64,000 nucleotides of DNA. Origin: Talpa occidentalis (Eukaryota > Chordata > Mammalia > Eulipotyphla > Talpidae). The position numbers and the translations under genes were made by a program. Shown piece by piece: positions 1 to 11,949 of this stretch (positions are counted from its first letter, which is position 1; each line of letters opens with the position of its first letter). Under the pieces are notes generated by a model. The model saw only the letters and a list, made by a program, of their open reading frames with translations, was not told where the DNA came from and made no database searches. The DNA lies in the NCBI RefSeq assembly GCF_014898055.3, contig NW_023601754.1, positions 47,423,013 to 47,487,012 on the forward strand. The letters run 5' to 3'.

Positions 1-1127
1 CCCCACCATGGCTTCCCGGATCATTTTCCCTCAGATCCAAATGCGCGAGCCTGTGCGCCCGTGCTGGGGGGAACGTGCTGGGGGGACCGAGAACGGGACA
101 GGGCCGGGGGGCCGGGGGGGCAGGCAGAGGATTCATTTTGAGTCTGTATCAGGCTGTTTTCTGCCAGGAGGGCTGGGGGCCCCTCTGTGCGCGCGCGCGT
201 GTGCATGTGTGTGTTGCACGCGCGTGTGTCCACCATCCTTCCCAGCCCCAAGCCCAGACCCTCTAAGCCAAGGGGCTGGGCAAATCAGCGGAGCCCGGGT
301 TGGAGGGGGGACCCCCCAGGACCAGGATGCCCCCAGGTGCTCCAGCCCCTGCCTGGAGCCTCCGCGCTCCTCCCCCCATCTCTGCCAGTCCGCATCCCCC
401 CCACGGCTTCTGCAGCGGCGGGGCCTCCCCCCTCCTCCCTGCCGCCCTCCGCCATCTCCTGTCCTTGTCTCCCCACTCCCCACACACACAGCGAGGGACA
501 CTCACCCCGTGGCTGCTTCCGCTGGGCCTCTCCCTGCGCCCCAGGCCCCCCCACAACATGCCTCCAGCCTGCGGGCAGCGGGGGTCTCTGCTCCCCCAGT
601 TCTCCAGGGCTGTCCGTCGAGATCGTGCTGGGGGGGGCGCAGGGGCTTCTTGGGTCTCCCAGCGCCCCCCCCTCCTGGCCTGTCGCCCTTCCCACCCCCC
701 GGGGAGGCGGTCAGAAGGCCACTGCCGCAGCCGCTCCCCTCCCTGCTGGCTTCTCTGCCTCTCCCCCCCCCACCGCCACCTGCTTAGCCCCCACCGCCAG
801 CCTCCGCTGTCTCCCCCCACTGGCCCCAGCCCCTGCTCCCCTCTTCCTGCCCGTCTTGGGGCTCTCCGGGCCTCGGTCCCTTGTCCCCTCCTCTGGCCCC
901 AGCCCCTCTGTGGACTCCCCCCTCAGGGTCTGGCCCCCCAGGGGACCACCAGGCCCCCTCTCTCTTTCTCCCCCATCTCCTCCTCACTCCTGGCCCGGCC
1001 CCATCAGGCCCTGCGAGTCCCGGGCCCTTCTCGGTCAGATTCCGGCTGTCCGGCTGTCCGTCCGTCCGTCCGTTGGTCTGGGGCTCCCGCCCGGGCCCTG
1101 CCTGTCTCGCTCCTTTCTCCCGATTAC

Positions 1128-1325
1128 AATTTCTAGTCACACGGCAGTGCAGAGCCAGGCTGTGCCTCCTCCCTCCCGCCCCGCCCCTCCTCCTGCTTTC
1201 TCCCTTCCAAAGGGGAAGGCGCCTCGCCTCCCTCCTCCTCGCCCCCCTTCCCCGCGCCAGGGGCGCCTCCCCCTCCCCCGCTAATCAAAGGCTCCGTTAT
1301 CTAATTAACCCATTGGTTCTGGGCA
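1128..1325. promoter_or_regulatory. Candidate conserved non-coding element with homeobox/TCF motifs
   Basis: Within DNA that is mostly C-rich, positions 1281-1320 switch to an AT-rich cluster containing CTAATCAAAG (TCF/LEF core ATCAAAG), GTTATCTAATTAAC (GATA-like, then homeodomain TAATTA) and CCATTGGTT (reverse CCAAT). The overlapping motifs and abrupt base change resemble a developmental enhancer core. No alignment was possible, so conservation is inferred. Confidence 0.35.
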
Positions 1326-1924
1326 GCAGGGAAGGTCGGGGAAGCGGGGGAGGAAGGGTGACGGCTGGGCTGCCCAGGGAAGGGGAGTCTGGGCCGAGCC
1401 CAGCCTAGCCTCGTGGCACACACAGACGCCTCCCTCGTCGGCTCGGAACCAGGCCCCGGCTGAACCCCCAGAGGCCGCGGCCACCTCTCCCGCACCTGCC
1501 CCTGGCCCAAGGCAGAACACCCGCACAGGATCCCGGGCAAGCTCCCCGCCTGGACCCCAGGAGCTCCCCAGAGGCCCCCACCACTCTGCAAGGCCCCTTG
1601 CTGTGAGCCTGCCCCCCCCCCACACGCCCGAGTCTGCCTCCCAGGCCCAGTCCTGCCCAGTCCTGCCTGCAGGGCGGGCGCCCCAGGCCATCGGGAAACC
1701 CACCCAGAGGCTGCCTGGCAGGACAGAAGCCGGGTTCAGGTCCCGCCTTCTGGCACACTCCTGAGTGGTGGGCAGGGCGTTCCCTGTTAGCTGCCCCCCC
1801 ATCCACCCAACAAATATGTCCCTACTATGCGCCAGACAGAGGTGCAGATGCCAACAAATCCTCCTGCAGCTCAAACCCCAGGACATTCGGCCACAAACCA
1901 CGGGCAGCCAGCGCACACCCCTAG

Positions 1925-2060
1925 GGCCAGGAGACCCGGGTTTGAACCCTAGATCTGCTGGTCACTGGCTGTGTGACCTCGGGTCAGTGACTTCTTCGTC
2001 CTGAGCTACGGCTTCCTCCACGGAGCGGGGCGATGACAGGATGGCCTCCGCCCTGCCCCC
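1925..2060 (+). repeat. MIR SINE remnant
   Basis: The sequence follows the MIR core in order: GGTTTGAACCCTAGATCTGC, then GGCTGTGTGACCTCGGG, then a degraded 'cttcctcca' segment. It is old and diverged. Confidence 0.6.
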
Positions 2061-5000
2061 ATAGCAGGTCCCAGCAGGCTCAGCGGCCCGGGGAGGGTCT
2101 GGCCCCTCGCCTCCCCACTGCTCTCCCGGCTTCCTCCTGGTCTCTCTGCCAGTCCGTTCCCCACAGGCAGCAAGAAAGGGTCTTGCCATCATCCGAGTGA
2201 GCCTGCTGCCCCACTCGCCCCACTCTGCGTGAGGGCAGAGACCCCGGGCGGTTATAGACCCCGGCCAGGTTCCGATACTGCCCCGACCGCAGCCCCTGCC
2301 CAGTCCCATCCCGCCCTCTCACCCACCCAGGCCACACTGGCCCCTCAGCCATTTGCTGCCTCGGGCCCTTTGCAGGCGCTCATCCTGTGACCCGAACTCA
2401 CTCCGGGGCTCTCTCCCTGCTTTCTCTCGGGTCTTGACTCGGATGGCACCCTCTCAGCCAGGCCAGGCCGGCCTCCCCGCGTCACACAGCACCCCACTCC
2501 TCTCCGAACCTTCTGTTCTCACACTTAAACCTTAGCTCCTGTGGCAGGTGCTCAGCCAACTCCAGGCGGAGCAAAGCGCGAGCCGCGACCTCTGGCCCTT
2601 GACGCCGTGCTCCCCGCCGTCACGCAGACCCCCCAGCCTGCGGCCAGACACATCCAGCCACGCACGGCAGCCGCCCACCACCCACGTGCCACCAACACCA
2701 CGACCGCTGGCGCCCGCCCAGCCATGGCGCCACCTGGCTGAGTCCCTACACAGCAGGTCCCGGTCAGCCCCCTGCACCCCACATAGCACCCAAGCCCTGA
2801 GAGCTGCACCCCGGACAGGGGCTTCACGAGCTCACGCCTGGGCGGGCAGAGGGGGCACCTGCTTGCCTCCCACGTAACGGGAACACTGGGGAACCCGCCT
2901 CTTCCCAGCTGGACCCTGGGCAAAGCCTGGCATGTGGGCACTGACTGGGCCCCTTGCTGGGAACGGGGTGCGCTGGCTCCTGTTTCACAGAGAGGGGAGA
3001 TGGGAGGCAGAATCACCTGCCCAATGTCGAATGCACAGCCAGGAAGCCCCTCCCAGGCCAGCTGCACAGGGCCGGGGTCCCAGGGACCCCCTCAGGTCTC
3101 CTGGGGGTAAGGCTGGACCACGGCCCACCTCCCACAGCCCTCCCCTCCACACAGGATGCACAGTGGCCGGCGGCTCTGCCTCCCTCTGCTGGAGGCCCGT
3201 GCCCGCCTGCTGTGCCCCAGCCTGACATGCACCCCGACAGCAAAGGGGAGCTCCTCTGAGGGCACCGACAGCCTCAGTTCCTCCACGGGGCCCCCAGAGG
3301 AAGGACTGGCTCTCAGTCCACTTTACAGACAAGAAGCAGATCCAGAGACCCACTGGCCCCCGATGCGCCAGGCCTCTAGGCCCCTCCCGGCCCAGCCCCC
3401 CGCCGCAAGGCCTGGCCACCACACTCCTCAGGGGCCGAGCGTGAGGCAGAGATGCAGAAGCAGGAGGCCCCGCGAGACAGGAAGGGCAGGAAGGGACAGA
3501 GACACCTCAATACCCAGAAACAGACACGGAGGCTGGGGGCCCGCAGGGGAGCGCACAAAGCAGGCAGGGGCTGAGATGCGGGGGAGCGGCCATGGGGCCA
3601 GGACCCCAGAGGCACCGGCCCAGGCCTGCGCCCAGCCCCAGCGCTGCGATGCAGAGGACTCAGGCAGATGGCAGATCGGAAACTCGGGGGCCCGGGGGAG
3701 GCAGGGTGAGCAGAAAAGGGAGGCAGGGAACATTCCTGTCAGACACACTCGCTTTTCTGGGGGAAGTTCAGAAGGTGAGAGAAAAGATAGGAAATTGACT
3801 GCGATCGCAGCGAGAGGGATGGAGGTTAGATCTACAGAGGAACTTCCCCACTGTGCGGGACTGGGGCGGAAGTGGAGCGGGTGCCGGGAGGGGGGAGACA
3901 TCAAAGGCGGGAGCTCCGAGCACTTCTCTCTCTGGATGGCGGCCGTGGGCAGGCCCGGAGCTGGCAAGGTGGGGGAGGCTGCGGGCAGCGTAGGGCCGGA
4001 TGAAACAACTTCACACGTGTGTCCCTCTGCGCGGGCCCGTGTCCCGAATGCTTTGAAAATACAAGCAGCGCCCGGCCGGAGAATGGCCGGCCTCTCACCG
4101 CGGAGGGGGATGGGGCCTGGGCACAGGGCGGCCCAGCCCCCACCGCTGCTGGGGAAAGGGGGGGTGGCCTGGCTTCTCAGAGACAGTGTGGGGTTGGAGG
4201 GGACTTGCCTGGAGGGGGTGTCTCTCCGCCCTCCCACAACCCCCCACACTGGGGTATTGACCGGCCTTTTCCCTGTCGTTTCACCAAATACTGTTCATTT
4301 GCCAAATACTGACTGCGGGGCCCCTGCTACCTCCCTGTCTGTGTCACCTCGTGCCCTCCCCACTTGCTCACTTACTCTGGCCACACGGGTCTTCGCCCCC
4401 GCGCCCCTACATGTTCCCCCCCGCCAAGGGCCTTTGCACTGCTGCTCCCGCTGTCCAGAGCCTGAGGCCACCTGGTTTTCTGTCTCCATTCTAGTCTGTT
4501 TTAGGGGTGCCTCTAGGAGGGCTCCTCTGCCTCCCGAGCCCCACTGCTTACTCTTCCTTTTTTTCAGTCCCCGCACATCAGATAGTGCACCCCGCTTCTT
4601 GCCTGTCTCCTGACTAAAAGGTGAGCACCCCGGACTGGGAATTTTGTCTGACTGGGCCGCCCTTAGGCCTTAGTCAACAACGTGCTGAATGAAGAATGAG
4701 GGGTCACCCCTACTGCCCGGCCCTTGCAGCCTGGGCACAGGGGCTTGGTGGTCCAGAGCAAGGCGGGGAAGCAAAGGTGGAGTGAGAGGGCAGCTCAGGT
4801 GGGGGCCCTGACTGGGTTGGAGGGGCTGAGACCCAGCGAGGCAAGCAGGTAAAGAAAGGAGGAGCCGGTCTGGGGGCTGGAGGAAGGTGGAATGAAAAGA
4901 TGGGGCACTGTGCATTGGCAGCCGCGGCAGGAGGGGAGGCAGAGGGAGGGCTGGGCTCTTCTGAGAGACTCTGAGGGGAGATGGGGAGGTGTAGGGGGCT

Positions 5001-5739
5001 GGAGAGGCCCCTGGCCGGCAGGCAGATCCCTGCTCAGAGGAACAGCAGCAGCAGAGGGGTTCGCAGCCAGGTGCGGGTACGCCTGGCTGGGCGGCCTTTA
5101 GCCGGTGCCTCGGCCTCTCTGGGCCTTTGAGGAACGGGACGGTGGTGACAGTGGGCGCCGTGCAGGGTTTGCAGGCATGCCTAGGGCGCTGGTGTAGGGA
5201 CAGGCGGCTGTGCCCCATCACCACCACCCTCCTGCCAGGAAGGCCACTCCACCTCCTCCTTGGTCTGAGGACCAGGGTCTGGGAGCCTGGCCACTCACCG
5301 GGAGGCAGGGCCTGTTTCAGGGCGTCGAGGCCAGAGACCAGCCAGGCGGGCTGCGACTCTGGGGGCCCGGGGCTGGCTACCGGACACGGGCTGTGTGCAG
5401 TGTGACCGAGGGCCAGATGTTTAATTTAGAGGACTCGAAATGCTGATGGCCACGCCAGCCTTCCAACCCCTGGGACCCCGGTTCCGCTCAGCGCTGCTTC
5501 TGCCCGAGTCCCCAAAGCTGGTTCCAGGGGCCCTGAGCCTGCCAAGCTCCCTCAAAGGCCCCCCACGAGCAGCAAGATCACAGCTGGAGGAAGCCACCTC
5601 TGGGGAGGGAGGCCAGAGCCTGCAGCCCGGTCAGGGCACAGCCCTGTTCCCTCAGGGCCCAAGTCCGCCCAGGGCCCACTGTTCCGCCAACACCCAGACC
5701 TAGGTGTTGGGGTTCTTGGGGACACGGAGGCTCCTGCCC

Positions 5740-6400
5740 CACAAGCTGTGTGACTGTGAGTCTGGGAGGCTGTGGGTGATTCCATGACGGTATGACTCTT
5801 TGTGACTGAGTGACACCATGTGACTGTGTGTGACACTGTGTGAATGTGTGACTGTGTGTGACTCCATGTGACCATGTAACACCGTATGAATGTGTCTGTG
5901 TGTGACTCTGTGTGACCCTGTCTGTGTGTGACTATGATTCCATGTAACTGTGTGACTCTGTATGACCATGACATTGTGTGACTGTGACACTGTGTGACTC
6001 CATGTGACCGTGTGACACCGTATGACTATGTGACTGTGTGTGTGACTCTGATTCCATGCAACTGTGTGACTTTGTGTGACCCCGGTGACTATGTGACTGT
6101 GTGACACTGTGTGACACCGTGTAACTGTGTGTGACTCCAGTGACTCTGCGTGACTGTGTGTGACTTCATGTGACTGTGTGTCTGGGTTTGTGATTGACTC
6201 CATGTAACTGTGTGGCTATGTGACTGTGTGTGACTGTGTGTCTGAGTGTGTGATTCTGATTCCATGTAATTGCGTGAATGTGTTTGACTCCATGTAACTG
6301 TGTGGCTATGTGACTGTGTGACGTGATGTGGCTGTGTGTGGCTCCGCGTGACTCTGTGTGACTGTGACAATGTGTCACTCTGTGGCTGTGAGTGCCTCTG
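5740..6400 (+). repeat. TGTGACTG-type minisatellite, about 0.65 kb
   Basis: A long array of degenerate units built from TGTGACTGTGTGTGACTC, CATGTGACTGTGTG and CATGTAACTGTGTGG. Unit length varies around 20-30 bases. It follows a unique segment ending near 5,735 and fades into unique DNA near 6,400. On the minus strand several frames stay open and encode Ser-His-Thr-Val-rich low-complexity peptides, which I read as a by-product of the repeat and not a gene. Confidence 0.85.
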
Positions 6401-7514
6401 GGTGGGGGGTGACTTCGTGTCTCCGAATCGCATCTGGGGGACCTGGACCTGGCTGGCATTGGTGGTTTCCACGTTGCTGGTGGTCACTGTCCGGGCTCAG
6501 CAGGGGTGCGTGAGGGGAACAGTGCCCCCTCGCCCCATCTGTGCTGTTCTCCCTGCTTCCTGTCTCTCTCGGGGCTGCCATTTGAAAGGGGCGCGGGGAT
6601 AAGGGATGGCCACCCGGAAGGATGGCTGGGAACAGGGCCCCTCACTGCTGCACCCGACCTTTGGGGACACAGGCTAGCGTGACCAGGCGCTGCCCCAGCC
6701 AGGGGCCTCACAACCCTCTACTTCAGAGCAACACTCTACTTCAGAACCAGCAGAGAAAACTCCTCCCCCACCCCCCCACCGCGGGGACACCACCTCTCAG
6801 GGCCTTATTTGCTCGCTTCTAAGTGCTTCTAAGTGCGGCGACAGCAGCCTGCCTACTCGGTGGTGGGGCTCAGGGCCCTCCCCTGCAATGGGCTTGCACC
6901 CCGAGATCTCTCCATGAAATGATCGTACAGCTACAACCACCCTCCCGCTCCCCCTCCTCATGGCCGCATTGTGGGTGGGGCTGGAGGGGTGGCCAGAGCA
7001 CTGGTGTCGCGAAAACTGGGGTTTACATATGTCGCCCCTCAGCCCGCCTGTGAAGCCCCCGAGTGCTCGCCGGGGCTCCCGGAGGCGCTGGTGCGAGCAT
7101 CTGCTCTCCAGGGTCAGAGGACGACGCTTCTCGTCCTGTGTCCCCTGCCCTGTGGATCAGCCTTTCCAGCTGGATCCCAAAAGCTCATTTGTCCAGGGTA
7201 GGGGGCAGGTACAGATCAACTGTGGGGTCTCTGCCCGCCCCCTAGTAAATTGGACAAGATTTGGGGGGGTCCCGGAGAAGAGGCTGCCATGACAGCAGCT
7301 GGTCCTTCCCCTCTGGACTGAAGGGCGGGAGCCGAGCCACGGGCCGGCAACATCTCCGGGGAGAGCTCACTGTTTGAACAACCCAATTCTTGTTACTCAG
7401 AACAACCTGAAACTCCACTCCGAGGGTCTGCTGGGCCTCGGCGTCCCCTTCTGTCAAGCGGCGGCTAAGCGAAGCTAGGACTGCGGGGCAGGCGAGCCGG
7501 GCGGCGGCCAGCCC

Positions 7515-7605
7515 AGTTCTGCATGTTGTGGCTGTGCGACTTGGGGCCCGGGCCTCAGTTTCCCCACATGTCAATCTAGGGATGAAGACAGAGTCTCCCT
7601 TACAG
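7515..7605 (+). repeat. MIR SINE remnant
   Basis: It contains GTTGTGGCTGTGCGACTTGGG followed by GGGCCTCAGTTTCCCCACATG, the two best conserved MIR blocks in the right order and spacing. Confidence 0.55.
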
Positions 7606-7925
7606 GGCTCCCCCGAGGAGCAAGGCAGGAAGCCCGCAGGAGCACCAGCGAGGAGCAGGTAAGTGCCCCGTGGCTGTCCTCTACAGCTCTGCTCACTCGG
7701 TCTAGGCCAGAGGACTGGGGGGCGAGCCCCCACATTCACAGCCTGCGGGGTGCCCTCCAGCGGGAGCTGGGATTGGCGGTGTTGACCTTTCTCTGGGTGT
7801 TTGAACAAGGGCTGAGGCCTAAGCTCAACTCCCTGGGCAGGAGGGTGGGTGGAGGCGTCCTGGGGGACATAATGACCCAGGAAGGATGTGGCCCAGCCTC
7901 ACCTGCTCTCCGCACCTGGTTTGGG

Positions 7926-7926
<1 letters not shown>

Positions 7927-7972
<46 letters not shown>
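7927..7972. repeat. (CA)n microsatellite
   Basis: An uninterrupted CA dinucleotide run of roughly 23 units, followed by a short CT/CA-rich flank. Confidence 0.95.
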
Positions 7973-7974
<2 letters not shown>

Positions 7975-10900
7975 GCTCACTCCTCAGCTGCTCCAGCCAG
8001 GATCTCAGTGCCCTGTCCCCCCCCCCCCGCCCCACATTCTCACCCTCGGTGGCCCTGGGGACCCCAGTGCCAAGGGTGGACTCCTGCCCGCCCCCCGCCC
8101 AGGACCCCCTCCGGCCCATCTCCCAGGCCTCCATGCAGCCCCTCCGCCACCGCCTGCCATGACAACAGTTGCGAGTAGGTTTCCAGGCAACATGGGGCAT
8201 CCTGGCACTCTTCTTACTCTCCTGCCACCCCCCTGTCTGGCAGAGCCACCCCACTCTCAGGGACCAGGGAGGGACAGCAAAGGGAGTTTCTCCACAGGAG
8301 GGATGGAGGGACAGAGGAGGAGGGTCCCCGCAGCTGCCAGAGAGGAAACAAAGGTGATCCTGACACCAGGGGTGCGGGTGGAGGACCTGTGCCAGCCCAC
8401 GGCAAGAGGGTACCCCGACACCCGCACCTGACCAGAGGTGAGGACAGGTGGAGCCCCGCCCCCCAGACAGAGCCCGACAGGCTCTCGGCTCCAGCTTCAC
8501 GCTAACGACCTGGCCCTCGTCCGCGAGGCCCACGCTGGGCTGGAGAAACTTCCACGCGGGCTCCCACCCACCACCAGGGACGCCCGCCCCTCCCGGGCAG
8601 CTGCAAAGGACACACCGGGGCAGAGTGTGGAATTGCGACCCGCCCAGGCCGTGGGCAGCGGAGGACAGTGCAACATGGTGGCTGCATGCCAGGCTGAGCC
8701 CAGACCCCAGGTAGCGGGGCCCAGGGTTGCAAAGCTCCTGTGGCCTTGGGGTGCCTAGAGGCCCGGGGACTCTCCCACCCTGGCAGGGGGTGGTGGTGAG
8801 GCGGGGCTGGGTGAGCCAGGGAGAATGAGGGAACAAGGGGGGCAGAGAGCCTCTGGCAGGACAGCAAGGAAGGTAGAAAGGGGGCCGGGCAAAAAAGGTA
8901 CCTCTGGGGTCAGAGGGAAGAGAAACTGGGTGAAAACTCAGCGACTTGGGCCGCAGGTAAGACAGGGAGATGAAGCGGCTGGAGTGGAGAGGGCGCATCT
9001 GTGCTCCCCCTACCTGAGCACCCCACCTGGTCACCCCCCACCTACCCCTGCTACCTGTGCCCCCTGCTGATGGCCTGGACTCTTCCTGCCTGGGCAGATC
9101 GGGCGTAGAACACAACTCGGTATCTGCGAGAGGCTCACCACAGAGGTCTGCGAGCAGCCCCCGCCACACAGCTGCAGCGTTTTCCTTGGGACTAGGCGTT
9201 CACGTGAGATGGTCCCTCTCAGCAAGAGAGTAAACATTCTGCAAGCACCGGGGGAGGGGCAGGGGGCAGACAGGCCGAGAGACAGGAGAGACAGGCCAGA
9301 CGGAGAGACTGGCCGGGCAGGGCCGAGGAAGGAGGCCGGGCAGAAGGCGGGGCTGCAGAGGGGGAGGCCTGCCCCCGGAGACGAGAGGAGAGGAGAGGTG
9401 CTGGACAGAGACAGCGCGCGGCTATCTCAGGACAGACATCTGGCCAGAGGGGTGGGCAGGACGGGGAGGGAGGGGTGGGCAGTGGGGAAGGGAGAAGACA
9501 GAAGACAGGTCTGGGCGAGGCCCACCCCACCCCAGCCTGACTTCTGGCCCTGGCCCAGCCTCGGGGCGCCCCAGCCCCCCAGCACGGTGCTTCCCTCCAG
9601 AGGTCCTCTTTGCCACCACCTCCCTTGCGCTGTGAAGCAGACAGTGAGGGGCCCCTCAGACTGGGGGAGTGTGCTCCCTGCGGCCACTAGGCGCGACTCG
9701 GGGCTCCTGCTGCTGAAGCGGGTCCCCAGCTCACAGGACGCCCTGGACTGGGCTAGGGTCCGAGGGTGGGTGCGTCTGCCAGGGCCCCCTCCTGGGTGCC
9801 TGGCTCTGGTCTGTCGGGTGAGGTCACTTGGCGTGCACATGAGACCCCCTTTGTCTCTAGGAGGCTGCGCGAGGGTGTGCGGGCCGGATCGCCGGCCTGC
9901 TGGCTCCGGCCGCCTCTGTACCTGGGTCTATGTCTGCCAGTGAGTGACCGCGAGTGCACCCCCCCCCCCCCCCGCCTCTCCCCACACCACCCCTGGATCC
10001 TTCCCCTCTCCCACCCTCCACGGGGTGGGGGTGGGGGGCGGGAAGGGCCTGTGACAAGCCGACCCAGCCTGCCTCCTGCCTCGGCCCTGTGCGCCCCGAG
10101 GCTCGGCTCACTGGCGGCCGCCTGCGCCCTTCTCTCCCTCCCTCCCTGCGTCTGTGGCTCCCTGTGTCTCTGCCGCCAGCGCCAGCTCTGAGCGTGCCCA
10201 CTGTGTGCTCCCCCCACTCTCCCTTTCTTTCAGAAATTAAGTGAGTAACTGTGTGGTCTGGCTCCGTGGTGATGCGCCCTAATTGTGTGTGTGTGTGTTC
10301 GGGAGTCAGGGTGCCCCTCTCACCGTGCCTCCCTCTGTCTGGCTCCCTTCCTCTCCTGCCTGGTCGGGTCCCTCCTTTCTGGGGGAGCTTTTGGGAACTC
10401 AGGGCCGGGGTGGAGCGGGAAGGAGGTGGGAAGGGGAAGAGAAGGCTGCGGAGAAGTGGTTAGGAGGAGTCGGACAGATGACCTAAAGGAAGAGGGAGGG
10501 GCTGAGCCTGGGGGGGGGCCGGCTAGGAGTTTTGGGGGGCAGAGAGGATGCTGCTGGCTCCCTGGACCAGGAGGGAAGCGGCTCGGCTACTCCCAGCTGC
10601 CGCTGGAGCCTGAGTTCCTGTCTGGCGGCTGCGCGGCCGGACTTGGGATGTGAGGCGCATAGCAATGGGGCGCTGCGGAGGCTCGACTGCAGCTCCCAGC
10701 TGGGGAGGGGGGCGGGGAGGGGGCTGAGGGGCAGCCCTGAGGCTCCCTCCCCCTCCTCCTTCCCAGCTGGGCTCTCCTCAGGGGATTTCCCCACCCTGAG
10801 AAAGTCTGCGGGAGAGCGGCCTGAGGCTGCAGGGCACAGGGCAGGGAGCTGGCTGGAGCAGCGGAGGTGGGGGTGCCCCGAGGCGGCGGTGGGGGTGGGG

Positions 10901-11949
10901 AGAAAGGGTCGGGATGGGAGTGGCAGGAAGAGGCCAAGGTGGGCAGAGGACGGCACCCCCAGAGGCTGGATGTCCGGGTCTGGAGGGGAGCAGCCCCTGG
11001 GAGCCAGGCCTTGAAACGGGGGCGGAACCCTGGACAGAGCCCCGGCTTCGGGCTCGAGGCACTGAGGGGCTCCAGAGTGGAGGCTCCAGCACGGAGGGCC
11101 TAGATCTGGGCGTCTGAAATGGGATCCTGTGGGACGAGAGATCCGGGTCTCTGAGTGAAGGGCATAGCAGGGGTCCCAGAAAGAGAGGGTTCTGAGGAGG
11201 CAGTGCTGGGGTCCTGAGCAGAGCACAGGGGTCCTGGGGGGGGAGGTGGGGAGCGGGCGGCAGACGGGTCTCCTGGAGATAAGGTCACGGGAGGGCGTAC
11301 CTGGGGGAGAGGGTCCCAGATGGGGGGAATGTGGGAGCCTTGGGGAAGCAGAGGCAAAGGTCTTGGAAGAGCAGGTGTGTGGGTGGGAAGGCTGCGGGAG
11401 GAAATGGGGGAAGGGCAGGTCCCCCAAAGGAGAGGGCTACGAGGGCGGGCGGGGGCAGTGGTCCCAGAGTCACAGGAGCAAGGGCAGCGGCCCCCAGCCC
11501 AGCGGGTGAGGAGCGGGTGGTGGCGGCGGGGCCGGGCGCGTGCCCCCGGCAGGGCCGGGCTGACCCGAGGGAGGAAGGCTGGAGACTGAGGAGGGGGTTG
11601 TCTCTCCCGTCACCCCCACCGCCTTTCCCATTCTCACTTCCCAAACTCCCCGGTTCTCCCCGGTTGCCACGGCAACCGCTCCTGCCAGGCGCGGTCACCA
11701 AGGAAACCCCGTGCCCGCCTCTCCCCCCCCATCCCTGGCGTGCCCCCAGCAGCCGCGGTGTGGAGGGTGGGAGGGGCAATGGGGGGGAAGAAGCCGGACT
11801 CTGGACCCAGAACGGGGGACGGGGCCTACACCCGGTCGGCACCCCCCCCCAGCCTGCATCCTCCAGCCCACAGCTGGATGCGCTGCCACCGCCGGATGCG
11901 CACCCCCACCCCCGTCCCCGGCGGCGGCGACCCCCAGCACAGAACTCGC

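Noticed and set aside
187..1284. Open frame of 365 codons on the plus strand
   Set aside because: The translation is Pro/Ser/Leu-rich with no domain, and other frames on both strands are equally open. GC-rich DNA with few stop codons explains it.
3156..4613. Open frame of 485 codons on the plus strand
   Set aside because: Low-complexity Arg/Gly/Pro translation, no recognisable family, overlapped by long frames on the opposite strand, and no splice or Kozak support.
5700..6487. Ser-His-Thr repeat peptides on the minus strand
   Set aside because: Several overlapping frames give the same type of peptide because the DNA is a minisatellite. No start context or transcript evidence.
7736..9169. 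Open frame of 477 codons on the minus strand
   Set aside because: It runs through the CA microsatellite (giving a Cys-Val repeat) and matches nothing known. Compositional artefact.
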